Below are positions 17,485-25,343 of a stretch of 64,000 nt of DNA, one piece after another. The stretch comes from Lachnospiraceae bacterium (GTDB lineage Bacteria > Bacillota > Clostridia > Lachnospirales > Lachnospiraceae). The stretch lies in assembly GCA_910574865.1 (NCBI GenBank), contig CAJTDN010000010.1:62001-126000 (forward strand), given 5' to 3'. The position numbers were made by a program, and so were the translations under genes. Below the pieces are notes generated by a model that saw only the letters and a program-made list of their open reading frames with translations, searched no databases and had not been told where the DNA came from. Position 1 is the first letter of the stretch; every line of letters starts with the position of its first letter.

Positions 17485-17742
17485 GTTAAAGATATTTTAT
17501 TTCTTTTATTTAGAGATTTGACTTCTACTTGTAGGGCAGAAAGCCCTCATGAGATAACGAGAATTTTTTTAACAGGTTATCCACCAATCCTCGATAAGAT
17601 ATATGTATATGAAAGTTACTTGCCAACAATAAAAATCCCCCCAAACTTCAAAAAAGCGAAGTCGGAGAGATTTCAAAGCATGGCAAATCAGCCCACCGAA
17701 ACATCGTTTTTTTTCGGTGGGCTGTCCTACCTATTGTTATAT
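17485..17742. other. Gap with a long hairpin
   Basis: No supported gene. CAGCCCACCGAAA (17689-17701) pairs with TTTCGGTGGGCTG (17712-17724), a 13-bp stem that may be a second terminator for the minus-strand ABC operon. Confidence 0.5.
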
Positions 17743-17789
17743 AAAAACAGAGCCGACAAACCGTGATTTCTCACTTGTTCATCGGCTCT
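17743..17789 (-). terminator. Terminator overlapping the KTR stop codon
   Basis: On the minus strand AGAGCCGA (17789-17782) pairs with TCGGCTCT (17756-17749), with an inner TGA/TCA helix, followed by GTTTTT. The left arm lies within the last codons of the KTR gene. Confidence 0.8.
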
Positions 17790-17965
17790 GCGTCTGAAGC
17801 GTCTGGCTCTTTGATGACTGATACTTGTAAGTTCTTTGCTTTAATCAATGTTTCCTGCCTGCATTTAGGACAGTAAAGGGGATAATTTTTCAAAATGGTA
17901 TCCTCTCTGATTTTGCCACGAGTTTTACTTCCGCAGATAGGACAGCGTATCCATTCTGTTCTCAT
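17771..17965 (-). CDS. Cysteine-rich KTR-domain protein
   Basis: 64 residues with two zinc-ribbon knuckles, CPICGSKTRGKIR (Cys at 8 and 11) and YCPKCRQETLI (Cys at 32 and 35), and the KTR triplet that names the Cys_rich_KTR family (PF14205). Such proteins are frequent passengers of clostridial mobile elements; function unknown, probably metal- or nucleic-acid-binding. It overlaps the ABC ATPase gene by four bases (ATGA) and so is translationally coupled to it. Confidence 0.85.
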   Translation of the reverse strand: MRTEWIRCPICGSKTRGKIREDTILKNYPLYCPKCRQETLIKAKNLQVSVIKEPDASDAEPMNK

Positions 17966-18591
17966 AACTGCTGTAACTCACCTTTTTTCAGGAAAAAAAT
18001 CACATCCGCCTGCTTTGCAAGTTCATTCGAGTGCGTGACGATTATTACGCATTTATTCATTTGATGGGCACATTCTTTCAGAATATTTGTAATTTCAACC
18101 GCAGTATCTTCGTCAAGATTTCCTGTTGGCTCGTCCGCAAGAATCACGCTTGCGTCAGAAGCTAATGCACGGGCGATTGCTACCCGTTGCTGCTGTCCGC
18201 CGGAGAGCTTCATAACATTTCGTTTTGCTTCCTCCTTTGTAAGCCCCAAACGCTCCAAGATAGGCAGCGGCGGCAGTTTAGAAGTCAACGCCACATTTTC
18301 GGCAGGCGTCATATAGTCAATCAGATTATAGCTTTGAAAAATGAATGCCACATTGTTTTTGCGATGATATGCAAGTCCCTTTTTCTCAATGTCTTCTCCT
18401 TGAAACAGTACCTGTCCGTCAGATGGGCTGTCCAAGCCACCAAGCAGAGAGAGCAGGGTTGTTTTTCCGCACCCACTCGGACCGAGGATTGCATAAATTT
18501 TCCCTACCTCAAAATTGGTAGATATATTTTTTAGTACATTCCTATTCCCATCGTAGGAATATTTAACATTACAAGTTTTTATGATACTCAT
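17962..18591 (-). CDS. ABC transporter ATP-binding protein, MacB/LolD type
   Basis: 209 residues with all motifs: Walker [10 protein letters not shown] (about 38-46), Q-loop FQSYNL, signature LSGGQQQR, Walker B VILADEPT and switch His in IIVTHS. This group powers FtsX-like permeases that export peptides or act as antibiotic-peptide sensors and pumps. It is third in a minus-strand operon after two FtsX-like permeases and sits downstream of a histidine-kinase fragment, the usual Bce-like layout on clostridial elements. One of its two permeases is internally deleted, so the complex may be inactive. Confidence 0.93.
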   Translation of the reverse strand: MSIIKTCNVKYSYDGNRNVLKNISTNFEVGKIYAILGPSGCGKTTLLSLLGGLDSPSDGQVLFQGEDIEKKGLAYHRKNNVAFIFQSYNLIDYMTPAENVALTSKLPPLPILERLGLTKEEAKRNVMKLSGGQQQRVAIARALASDASVILADEPTGNLDEDTAVEITNILKECAHQMNKCVIIVTHSNELAKQADVIFFLKKGELQQL

Positions 18592-18604
18592 TTATGTGTC
18601 CTCC

Positions 18605-19690
18605 TTAACTCATTTTCGTAAGAATATCTTTCGGCTTTGAACGAACAACAGTCCACGATGAAGCAATAACCGCTACTGCAATCAGCAAAATTCCAGTTAA
18701 ATATAGCGGGAGCAGATAAGCTGCGTTAATCTGTACATCGAGATTTGCTGTTCCTATAGTCACTCTGGATACTAAAATTGTTATATTTACCAGTTGTTGC
18801 AGGGACTCTAAAGGTGTAGAAACAACATCGTACTCATCGGTATCAATGCTGAGCTTCAAAGTTTTGCCCTTTAACTCTGGCAAAGCAGAGATTTTGTCGT
18901 AAACATTTTGGACACTAACAGGGTCTTCCACATAGATAGTCAACTGCTGATACCCATTCAATTCTTCTTTGAATAGTTCAAACATCGTCGCATAATCTAT
19001 ATAGCCGCAGTTGGCGGGAATTTCATCTACGGTTAAAGGGTTACCCGAAGTACCCTCTGTGCCGTCAAAAATCCCCACGATTTCAAATTCCGATATAGCG
19101 TCCGAATCCAGAGAGTACATTTTAATCTTATCGCCAACAGACAGCTTGTTATAGTCGGCAAGTTCTTTTGAAATCAAACAAGCGTGTTTGTCGTCTGGCG
19201 TAATGTGTCTGCCGCCTACTAATTTATACTTTCCGCTTTGGAACTTGGAGCATTTTTCAGATGATAATGTTGCAGTATAACTCGGCGCTTCTCCATATTG
19301 TGTATAGCTCAGACCAAAGGCAGCGGGCAGATATTTGAAATCAACGCCTGCACCATAATAACTCGCTGTGTCCTCGGAATTGTAATCCACAACACCGTCA
19401 ACCTTTCCGATTGCGTCTACAATTTCCTGCGTAATCAAATCACCGTTGTAACCGTAAACTGTTCCCCATTGGTTTTGCTGACCTCCTCCCATATGTCCGT
19501 CCGTGTCAAGGGAAAGCTCTATTTTTCCGCCAATAGCCGTCTGAACATCTGCTGTCGCACACTTAGCTGCGTCACGAACGGCAATGCCCGTAAGCATAAA
19601 AGTCGCTATAAGCGTCAGCACCCAAAATAATATGACCGTCTTAAACCGCTGTCTGAAACAGTACAAACCTGCTCTTTTTATAAAGCTCAT
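18605..19690 (-). CDS. FtsX-like permease with internal deletion
   Basis: 361 residues. The N-terminal helix (FKTVILFWVLTLIATFMLTG) and large extracellular MacB-like domain (about 45-290) are normal, and the last helix (YLLPLYLTGILLIAVAVIAS) and tail KPKDILTKMS are present. Between them, at VNITILVS/RVTIGTANLD (residue ~308, near base 18766), the second and third membrane helices with their cytoplasmic coupling loop are missing. The neighbouring 453-residue paralogue keeps them; the 92-residue difference fits. The frame is preserved, so a stable but probably transport-dead protein could be made. Confidence 0.85.
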   Translation of the reverse strand: MSFIKRAGLYCFRQRFKTVILFWVLTLIATFMLTGIAVRDAAKCATADVQTAIGGKIELSLDTDGHMGGGQQNQWGTVYGYNGDLITQEIVDAIGKVDGVVDYNSEDTASYYGAGVDFKYLPAAFGLSYTQYGEAPSYTATLSSEKCSKFQSGKYKLVGGRHITPDDKHACLISKELADYNKLSVGDKIKMYSLDSDAISEFEIVGIFDGTEGTSGNPLTVDEIPANCGYIDYATMFELFKEELNGYQQLTIYVEDPVSVQNVYDKISALPELKGKTLKLSIDTDEYDVVSTPLESLQQLVNITILVSRVTIGTANLDVQINAAYLLPLYLTGILLIAVAVIASSWTVVRSKPKDILTKMS

Positions 19691-19702
19691 TTCAAAATCC
19701 TC

Positions 19703-21064
19703 CTAACTCATTTTTGATAAAATTTCTTTCGGTTTCAGCCGCATAATCATAATAGATGATACCAATGTTGAAGCTGCAATTACGATGAATTGGCAAAAAT
19801 AAATAAGCGATGTTTCTACAGCACTCAGCTTTAGATAGTTTTCAATTTCAAGGTTATTTTGTATTCCTGCCGTTATCGTTTCTTCGTTTAACAGGTTAGG
19901 TTGCAGTTCGCCAAACAAACTGTGTTCTAAAAAGCCAGTAACACATAAAGAAGCAATATAGGAAAAAATCAGTGCCATTATTGTAACTGACAATACCTCT
20001 AACAAAAATCCCGCCATAATCTGCCCTTTTGAAACTCCTGCTGCAAGCAAAATTCCTGCTTCCTGCATTCTGCCACGCATACGCATGGTTAATAGCAAGG
20101 TCAAAAACGCCGTACTGACAACTGACACAAGGACAAGCAGTATCTTTACTAAATCTCCGAGAGAAGATAACTGGTTTGCTATCTTGGAATATTGAAAATC
20201 ATTGGTACGGATAAAATGTATTTTCCAGTCAATAGACTGCAATAACTGAACATTACGGGTAATGCTTTCGAGTTTGGCAGGGTCAGTAATATAGAAATCA
20301 ACTTCGCCTGTGTAAATACCCGCTTCACTCTCGTTTAACTCGTTCAAAACATCAAGGCTCGCATATATCTCGTTATCAGCAACGCCCGCAGTTGGCTTAA
20401 TAGATGTGTCCTCGATATTCAGTCTATATATTCCCAACACCTCTACTTGGGTATAGGCTGTTTTAACTGGTATTTCATCAATGTACGCTCCGTCAGCTTC
20501 ACCGAGCTTGGCGTGGGTCAGCGTCAGCGTATCCCCAACCGATAAATGGTTTGTATTTGCCAATTGTTCGCTGATAAGGATTTTTCCGTTATCCGTTTCG
20601 GTGATATGCTTTCCTTCTACCAGTACGGCTGTTTCGTCCGTAAAATTAGGGGCAAGTGCGGAAAAGCGAAGTGCTGCTACCTTTCCCATATTGTTTTCGG
20701 CTGTGTGTTTATCGCCTTGAACAAATTGGATTGTATCACTTTTGGCAAAACCGTAATTGATGGGATTATAGTATTTGATTTCTCCCGTCTGCATAATCTC
20801 ATCTATTTCCTTTTGGGTAATATGGACATGGTTTTCCTTTACTTCTGTTTCGCCTTTTTCGTTCATTGACACTTCGGTGTTTGCTCTTATATAGAAAGCT
20901 GCACCGAGAGAAGTGCGAATATCCCTTGACAATCTTTCTGAGGCTTTCAAAACACCAAAACACGAAATCAGAAAAACCGCAACTACAAATATCACCAAAA
21001 ACAGGCTCACGGTTTTTCCTTTTTTGCGTGATATGTAAGCAAAAGCTCTTTGTGTAAAATTCAT
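19703..21064 (-). CDS. FtsX-like ABC transporter permease
   Basis: 453 residues with the full four-helix plan: one N-terminal helix (VSLFLVIFVVAVFLISCFGVL), a ~270-residue extracellular domain, then three helices (ILLVLVSVVSTAFLTLLL; LLEVLSVTIMALIFSYIASL; FCQFIVIAASTLVSSIMI). RMRGRMQEAGILLAAGVSKGQI after helix 2 is the coupling segment that contacts the ATPase. Ends 12 bases before the shorter permease gene, in one operon with it and the ATPase. Substrate is unknown; peptides are likely for this family. Confidence 0.9.
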   Translation of the reverse strand: MNFTQRAFAYISRKKGKTVSLFLVIFVVAVFLISCFGVLKASERLSRDIRTSLGAAFYIRANTEVSMNEKGETEVKENHVHITQKEIDEIMQTGEIKYYNPINYGFAKSDTIQFVQGDKHTAENNMGKVAALRFSALAPNFTDETAVLVEGKHITETDNGKILISEQLANTNHLSVGDTLTLTHAKLGEADGAYIDEIPVKTAYTQVEVLGIYRLNIEDTSIKPTAGVADNEIYASLDVLNELNESEAGIYTGEVDFYITDPAKLESITRNVQLLQSIDWKIHFIRTNDFQYSKIANQLSSLGDLVKILLVLVSVVSTAFLTLLLTMRMRGRMQEAGILLAAGVSKGQIMAGFLLEVLSVTIMALIFSYIASLCVTGFLEHSLFGELQPNLLNEETITAGIQNNLEIENYLKLSAVETSLIYFCQFIVIAASTLVSSIMIMRLKPKEILSKMS

Positions 21065-21153
21065 CTAAGTTACTCAGCTCCTTTCTGCAATCTATCATAC
21101 AGACCTTTGATTAGTTTTTGATTTGATTTTCGTAAGGCTTTGATTTGATTGCA

Positions 21154-21186
21154 AAAAAGCTGACAGCGAGTTGCTGACAGCTTTTT
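21154..21186 (-). terminator. Terminator after the histidine-kinase remnant
   Basis: On the minus strand AAAAAGCTG (21186-21178) pairs with CAGCTTTTT (21162-21154), with an inner GCTG-type stem, followed by T. Confidence 0.85.
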
Positions 21187-21203
21187 GTAGAATGAAGCTA
21201 CTA

Positions 21204-21731
21204 TCAATTCAGATAAAGGAAAAATGCTACACCTTGCTCCGTATTTTTTATGAGATATGTCATGCCATGCAGGTCAAGAATTGTTTTGACAATGTATAGC
21301 CCCAGACCGCTTCCTCCCGTTGCCTTGTTCCTTGATTTGTCTGCCCGATAAAATGGCGTAAACATATGAGGAAGGTCAGCTTCTGGAATGGACGCTCCAG
21401 TATTTTCGATAATGAGGGTATTTCTGTTATCATAGGATTGAAAAGTGACAAAAACATCGTTACCGCAGGGAGAATGTCTGACAGCATTCCCAATAATATT
21501 AGAAAGGGCTTTATTCCAAAGATTAGGATTGACGGACAAAACCATATCGGTATTGATATTGTGGTGTATCTGAATATTCTTATCCTGTGCAAGCGGCAAA
21601 ATAGTCTGTATCGCAGCTTTAAGCTTTGTATATTTGAAGATATGGATATACTTAGACAAAATAGATTTGACATTACTGCAATTCATATCCCAATATATAT
21701 TATAATCATTTGGATAGATTGCATCAATCAA
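21204..21731 (-). pseudogene. Histidine kinase, C-terminal ATPase fragment
   Basis: Only the HATPase part of a sensor kinase is left: N box NIIGNAVRHSPCGNDV (about residues 80-95), D/G1 box ENTGASIPEADLPHMF, and G2 box GGSGLGLYIVK. The phospho-accepting His box, sensor and membrane helices are missing, and no response regulator is beside it. The first ~50 residues are odd (YPNDYNIYWDMN...) and probably read from junction DNA. It is likely the remnant of the two-component pair that once controlled the ABC genes 17962-21064. Confidence 0.75.
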
Positions 21732-21862
21732 ACATTAGTGAACAATTCATGTGCTGATTATTGAAATGGGGGATTAGGGGCAAAAAGCCCCTAACAAACG
21801 AATTTGGTTATCCAGATTCAGTGCTTGGTAAGACATAACATCTTTTACACAAGCCTAAATAT

Positions 21863-22781
21863 TTATAAATTTTTTAACGAGGATGTTCGTCTTTTATCTT
21901 CCTCTTTCCATGCTCTTTCATACAATTCTTTATACTCATAGTTACCACCGTTTGCATACTTTCTCATTAAACCAACTTCAAATAATCCCTCCCATCGTAC
22001 ATGTATATGGTCAAATCTATGATAATTTAATTCGTCTGTACATATAGGCAACACTGCTTTTGTTTCATTCTCATTCATCAAATAATATGGATATTGGTAT
22101 TGCAAAACGGTACGATTTTGTTCAATTTTATTTGATTTTTTGTCCCAACAAAGCAATAAAAACTGAACACTATTAAATCTAAATACATATGAAATTTCTA
22201 AATCTGGAAACTTTCTTTTTCTATATCATCATTTAAAGTAATCTGTCCTATTTCATAGTTTACGTTTCTTATCGTACTGTTGAGTAAAAAAATGGATTTT
22301 TACCCCAACGTAATTTAAGATTTCCAAACATTGCATCGGGAATAGGAGAAACATTAACAGCAATCCCACACAAAATAGTAATGTTTGTTTTAGAAATAGT
22401 ATTATTGGAATTCATAAGAAATTGTTTTATTTCTTCATCAAAAAATGAGCAATCTTCTTTATGCGACCGCATATCATTGTAGGCATATTTCAATAGCATT
22501 TTTTGAATCATAACATAATCATATTCTATCTCTACTCCGTCATTTTCACTATAAGTTTGAATAAAGTATTTTGCTATGAAATCTTTGGCATAGCTATCAA
22601 TATATGAAATCCGTTTATTGTTACACTCAGCACAAACATCTTTTACCATAGGGTCTGATTCATGAATCCTATTTCTCGTTTCATCAAAGGTTATATAACA
22701 TTCTGGAAACAAATCCAATATTGCACTTGAAACAATATGTTCTTTAGTTCCCTTTACTTCTTTTCCGCAATACGCACACAC
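21863..22781 (-). pseudogene. HNH-endonuclease-type gene with two frameshifts
   Basis: The 5' part (22781-22269) opens with MCAYCGKEVKGTKEHI and has VCAECNNKR near residue 50, the zinc-knuckle and His of HNH nucleases. After NPFF, at the seven-A run 22286-22292, the frame slips; the continuation in the next frame reads LLNSTIRNVNYEIGQ, and a second slip at the T-rich run 22211-22222 restores FPDLEISYVFRFNSVQFL, which joins the 3' part ending at 21863. Joined this way it would be about 305 residues. Both shifts fall in homopolymer runs, so sequencing error should be excluded. Confidence 0.7.
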
Positions 22782-22841
22782 TATATTTATAAATTTCTTT
22801 CGATATTTTAAGAGATATCCTCAAATAATGGTCATCAATTC

Positions 22842-24002
22842 CTAATCGTTTAATTCACTTGTCACATCATTTAGACATAGTTGCCTTATGGCATATAGTG
22901 AAAAAGTATTTTGAATCAGATGTTTAATTTCTCGTGCATTTGAATATGCAATCGCTGATTTTTGTAAACGCAGTAAAATATTCTTATCCATTTCTATACC
23001 ATCTTCTTCATATTTCTCAATAGATTCTTGAATAAAATTCCTCGCTATTTTTTCCTTTGCTTCATTAGACAAATCCTCAAAGTGGATAACTGCATCAAAG
23101 CGATTAAAGATAGGAGTGCCTAATTGTTCTTTAATCTCATTTTCTGTTTTATAATTTGAAGTACAAATAATAATAGCATGATCCAGATTGACCTTGTAAT
23201 TTTGGTCTTCATAAACGCCTTCATCAAATAATTGATAAAAAGCACTATGAAAAACAGGATTTGCTTTATCAAATTCATCTAACAAAATGACATTAGAATC
23301 TCTGTCTAATAAGTCTTTTGCAAAACTACCCTCTCCATAACTTCCACCAAACAAATATGTTCCAAACTGATTGTTTTGATACATAGAGAATTGTTTTCTC
23401 ATCAGTTTACCATCAAGCAACTCACAAAGATAATGGGCTGTTTCTGTTTTACCAATCCCAGAATCTCCATAAAACAGGATAACCACAGGCTTTTTCTGTT
23501 TATTATCCATTAGTGGGTATAAGGCTTGAAGAACTTTCATTTTTGCTATTTCTAGTCCTATAATTTTATCATCATATCCGTTATAAAACTGTTGAAGAAT
23601 AGTTTTAGTTATTCCGTTGTAAGGTTGCTGAATTTCTTGTATTATGTTCTTTTCATCATAAATCCGATGTAATTGTTCGCTAATGTGTATCGGGGGATTT
23701 TGGATATACATATTTTGAATGTCCATTTTTGCTATAAAATTGGCAAAATTTATTATTACATGCTCTCTAACTCCAGAATATTCATCCGAATTTATCACAA
23801 AATTAGCAACTTTCAATTTTTCTTTTTCAGTTTTTATATCATTATTTTCTTTCTGAAGCTCTGGAATATGTACAATCATATTTTTATTGTCACTATCTAA
23901 TTCCATTACTACATCAGTAAGATTACGACTATCTCTTGGGATTTTTTTGTTAAATTCTCTATTTGAACCATAAAAAATAATGATTTTATTCACACACAAC
24001 AC
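22842..24002 (-). CDS. ClpB/torsin-like AAA ATPase
   Basis: 386 residues. A variable N-terminal ~130 residues is followed by one AAA+ module: Walker A FYGDSGIGKTETAH (about 178-191), pore/substrate region GTYLFGGSYGEGSF, Walker B NVILLDEFDKA, sensor 1 ICTSNYK, and arginine finger region FNRFDAVIHF. It fits single-module Clp/torsin-type ATPases that remodel proteins. The start overlaps the upstream partner gene by 17 bases, so they are coupled. AT-rich; it sits by an HNH pseudogene and a truncated partner, which suggests a decayed defence or element-maintenance module, but this is inference. Confidence 0.8.
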   Translation of the reverse strand: MLCVNKIIIFYGSNREFNKKIPRDSRNLTDVVMELDSDNKNMIVHIPELQKENNDIKTEKEKLKVANFVINSDEYSGVREHVIINFANFIAKMDIQNMYIQNPPIHISEQLHRIYDEKNIIQEIQQPYNGITKTILQQFYNGYDDKIIGLEIAKMKVLQALYPLMDNKQKKPVVILFYGDSGIGKTETAHYLCELLDGKLMRKQFSMYQNNQFGTYLFGGSYGEGSFAKDLLDRDSNVILLDEFDKANPVFHSAFYQLFDEGVYEDQNYKVNLDHAIIICTSNYKTENEIKEQLGTPIFNRFDAVIHFEDLSNEAKEKIARNFIQESIEKYEEDGIEMDKNILLRLQKSAIAYSNAREIKHLIQNTFSLYAIRQLCLNDVTSELND

Positions 24003-24303
24003 CTGCCAATACTATATCATATACTTCTAGAAAATCGTTTTCTGGTTTCGTTCCATCCAAAATATTTTCTGGTTTCGGCTTTGCATTCTCAGATTTTAAT
24101 TCAAATTCTTTCTCAATAGATAATTGTTCTTTCTTGCATATCCCCACTTTCACACCATAATAAGTTAATTTCATTTTGGATAAATCAGCAAGATTGTAAT
24201 TATTTTTGAATGCTTTTATATTAAATCTCAAAACGCATGTAGGCGTTTTTTCACTTGCCAATAGCGTCAGTGTACAGAAGGCAACACGGTCGATGAAGGG
24301 CAT
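23986..24303 (-). pseudogene. 3' part of an unknown gene, cut by a repeat element
   Basis: The native part runs from 24261 to 23986 (about LASEKTPTCVLRFNIKAF through DIVLAGVVCE) and shows no domain I know. Upstream codons (MPFIDRVAFCTLTL) read from the inverted-repeat element starting at 24262, so the true N-terminus is lost or replaced. It overlaps the AAA ATPase gene by 17 bases, pointing to an original two-gene operon in which it was the partner or regulator. Confidence 0.6.
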
Positions 24304-24540
24304 ATTTCCCCCCTTTCGTCGTTACTTTCACTCCGCGTACGTCCTTGTACGCGTCGCTCAAGTGCCTTGAAAGGGGGGAAATATGCCTCTTCACGACTCT
24401 GCGACCTCACCCATAGGGATTTCAAGGGTTTTCAAGGAAGATGAATGAGGCGTACAAGGACGTACGCCGATTGAAGATGACGCTGAAAACCCTTGAAATC
24501 ACATGGGCTGAGGCGTGTTGCCCTCCGTACACCGACGCTA
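24262..24540. mobile_element. 279-bp multi-hairpin element with TAGCGTC... inverted ends
   Basis: Ends TAGCGTCAGTGTACAGAAGG (from 24262) and, inverted, TAGCGTCGGTGTACGGAGGG (from 24540) match at 17 of 20 bases and continue into a shared GCAACACG. Inside: a perfect 19-bp stem 24299-24317 with 24369-24387, capped by GCGTAC/GTACGC (24335-24352); and a perfect 17-bp stem 24418-24434 with 24484-24500 plus CCCAT/ATGGG, capped by GGCGTAC/GTACGCC (24449-24468). The two caps are reverse complements of each other. No protein is encoded. It forms one end of the tnpV stub, whose stop codon is the first TAG of the element. Confidence 0.65.
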
Positions 24541-24678
24541 ATGTTGTAGAAAATATAAATGTCGCCGTCCATAAATACCGATTTCAAAATTTCCTGTGTC
24601 TGGTGTTTCAAGCTTAGGAACTGCATAATCGCTTTCTTTTCGGTATGTGCCGCCGAATTGTTCAAATAATGATTTCAT
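24541..24678 (-). pseudogene. tnpV: TnpV transposon protein, 5' stub
   Basis: 46 codons from ATG 24678 (MKSLFEQFGGTYRKESDY, then GIYGRRHLYFLQH) match the start of TnpV proteins (about 120 residues) of clostridial mobile elements. GGAGG precedes the start. The frame meets TAG in the terminus of the repeat at 24540-24538, so the last two thirds are gone. It supports reading the island as decayed mobile DNA. Confidence 0.8.
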
Positions 24679-24752
24679 TGTAGTTTCCTCCAGTATATTA
24701 AATTATTCCTACAAATTCATCATAGCCAACCGTCTTTACAAATTTCCTAAAA

Positions 24753-24792
24753 TGCCCCAAGGGGTACTTCCTTATGTGAAGTACCCTTGGCA
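24753..24792 (-). terminator. Terminator of the HMA gene
   Basis: CAAGGGGTACTTC (24758-24770) pairs with GAAGTACCCTTGG (24778-24790) with one bulged G; on the minus strand ATTTT follows. It lies 23 bases past the HMA stop. Confidence 0.8.
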
Positions 24793-24814
24793 CTTTTCTC
24801 ATTTTCCTACACTG

Positions 24815-25033
24815 TTATAAGTAAATCTCGCAGTCGTCCTCGACCTTCTTGCAATTTTTAAGTACCTCCGGCATCACGTCCGCGGGTTTTTCGCCTTCCT
24901 CGAACTCCACCGTCATCTTCAATGTCATGAAGTTCACGACCGCGTCCTTGACGCCCGCCGTCTGCCTGGCCGCTTCCTCCATCTTGTTCGCGCAATTCGC
25001 ACAGTCCACGTCGATTTTATAAGTTTTCTTCAT
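24815..25033 (-). CDS. Heavy-metal-associated (HMA) domain protein
   Basis: 72 residues forming a single HMA fold with the metal-binding CxxC in VDCANCANKM (Cys near 11 and 14). The motif DCANCANKMEEA is the form usual in small partners of Zn/Cd/Pb or Cu P-type ATPases in Clostridia. ATG 25033 is set by AAAGGAG ten bases upstream. Its promoter carries an ArsR/SmtB-type palindrome, so metal-responsive expression is expected. No P-type ATPase is present nearby, so it stands alone here. A broken near-identical copy lies at 26987-27229. Confidence 0.88.
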   Translation of the reverse strand: MKKTYKIDVDCANCANKMEEAARQTAGVKDAVVNFMTLKMTVEFEEGEKPADVMPEVLKNCKKVEDDCEIYL

Positions 25034-25131
25034 TTTCCTCGTTCTCCTTTCACATCGCCTCATTATATGAACATTTATTCATATGTTTATTTCTATTATA
25101 GCACGATGCTGGAAAATGTCAACCATAAAAA
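24882..25131. repeat. 250-bp direct repeat, copy 1 (HMA 5' part and promoter)
   Basis: About 95% identical by eye to 27078-27327, in the same orientation, covering the first 51 HMA codons, its RBS, operator and promoter. The two copies lie 2196 bp apart and enclose the GH39 gene. Confidence 0.9.
25065..25122 (-). promoter_or_regulatory. Metal-responsive promoter and ArsR/SmtB-type operator
   Basis: On the minus strand TTGACA (25122-25117) and TATAAT (25100-25095) are 16 bp apart. Just downstream is the imperfect palindrome ATATGAA...TTCATAT (25084-25065), the form bound by CzrA/CadC/SmtB repressors, placed over the transcription start. No such repressor is encoded close by. Confidence 0.8.
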
Positions 25132-25177
25132 TCAAAAATATGATGTCAAATAAATGGGTTTTATGTTTTGACAATGT

Positions 25178-25197
25178 TAGCGTCGGTGTACAGAAGG
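25178..25197 (+). repeat. Single terminus of the TAGCGTC repeat family
   Basis: TAGCGTCGGTGTACAGAAGG occurs here in plus orientation without a partner nearby; the matching inverted copy is at 26942, beyond the GH39 gene. The stretch 25034-25343 otherwise holds the HMA promoter, this terminus and a terminator, but no gene. Confidence 0.8.
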
Positions 25198-25252
25198 CTG
25201 CACGTTGACCACCGAATTGTAAATCATGATCGCGTCGCCGATTTCCCGTAGG

Positions 25253-25320
25253 AAAATGGCTACTTTTGGCTACCTTGACCCACCGTCTAAAGCCAGTGGG
25301 ATTGCGGTAGCCATTTTTTT
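25253..25320 (-). terminator. Terminator after the GH39 gene
   Basis: AAAATGGCTAC (25253-25263) pairs with GTAGCCATTTT (25307-25317), enclosing CCCAC/GTGGG. T-rich tracts exist on both strands (ATTTTTTT on plus, ATTTTCC on minus), so it can act in both directions. Confidence 0.8.
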
Positions 25321-25343
25321 CAACTTTTTATCTACTTTTCGAA

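Noticed and set aside
17479-17766. Plus-strand open frame of 95 codons
   Set aside because: It spans two hairpins and antisense terminator DNA, lacks a ribosome site, and its translation shows no domain.
24432-24665. 77-codon frame overlapping the repeat element and tnpV stub
   Set aside because: It reads an alternative frame of the tnpV stub and then the hairpin element; the tnpV frame with its ribosome site explains the coding signal better.
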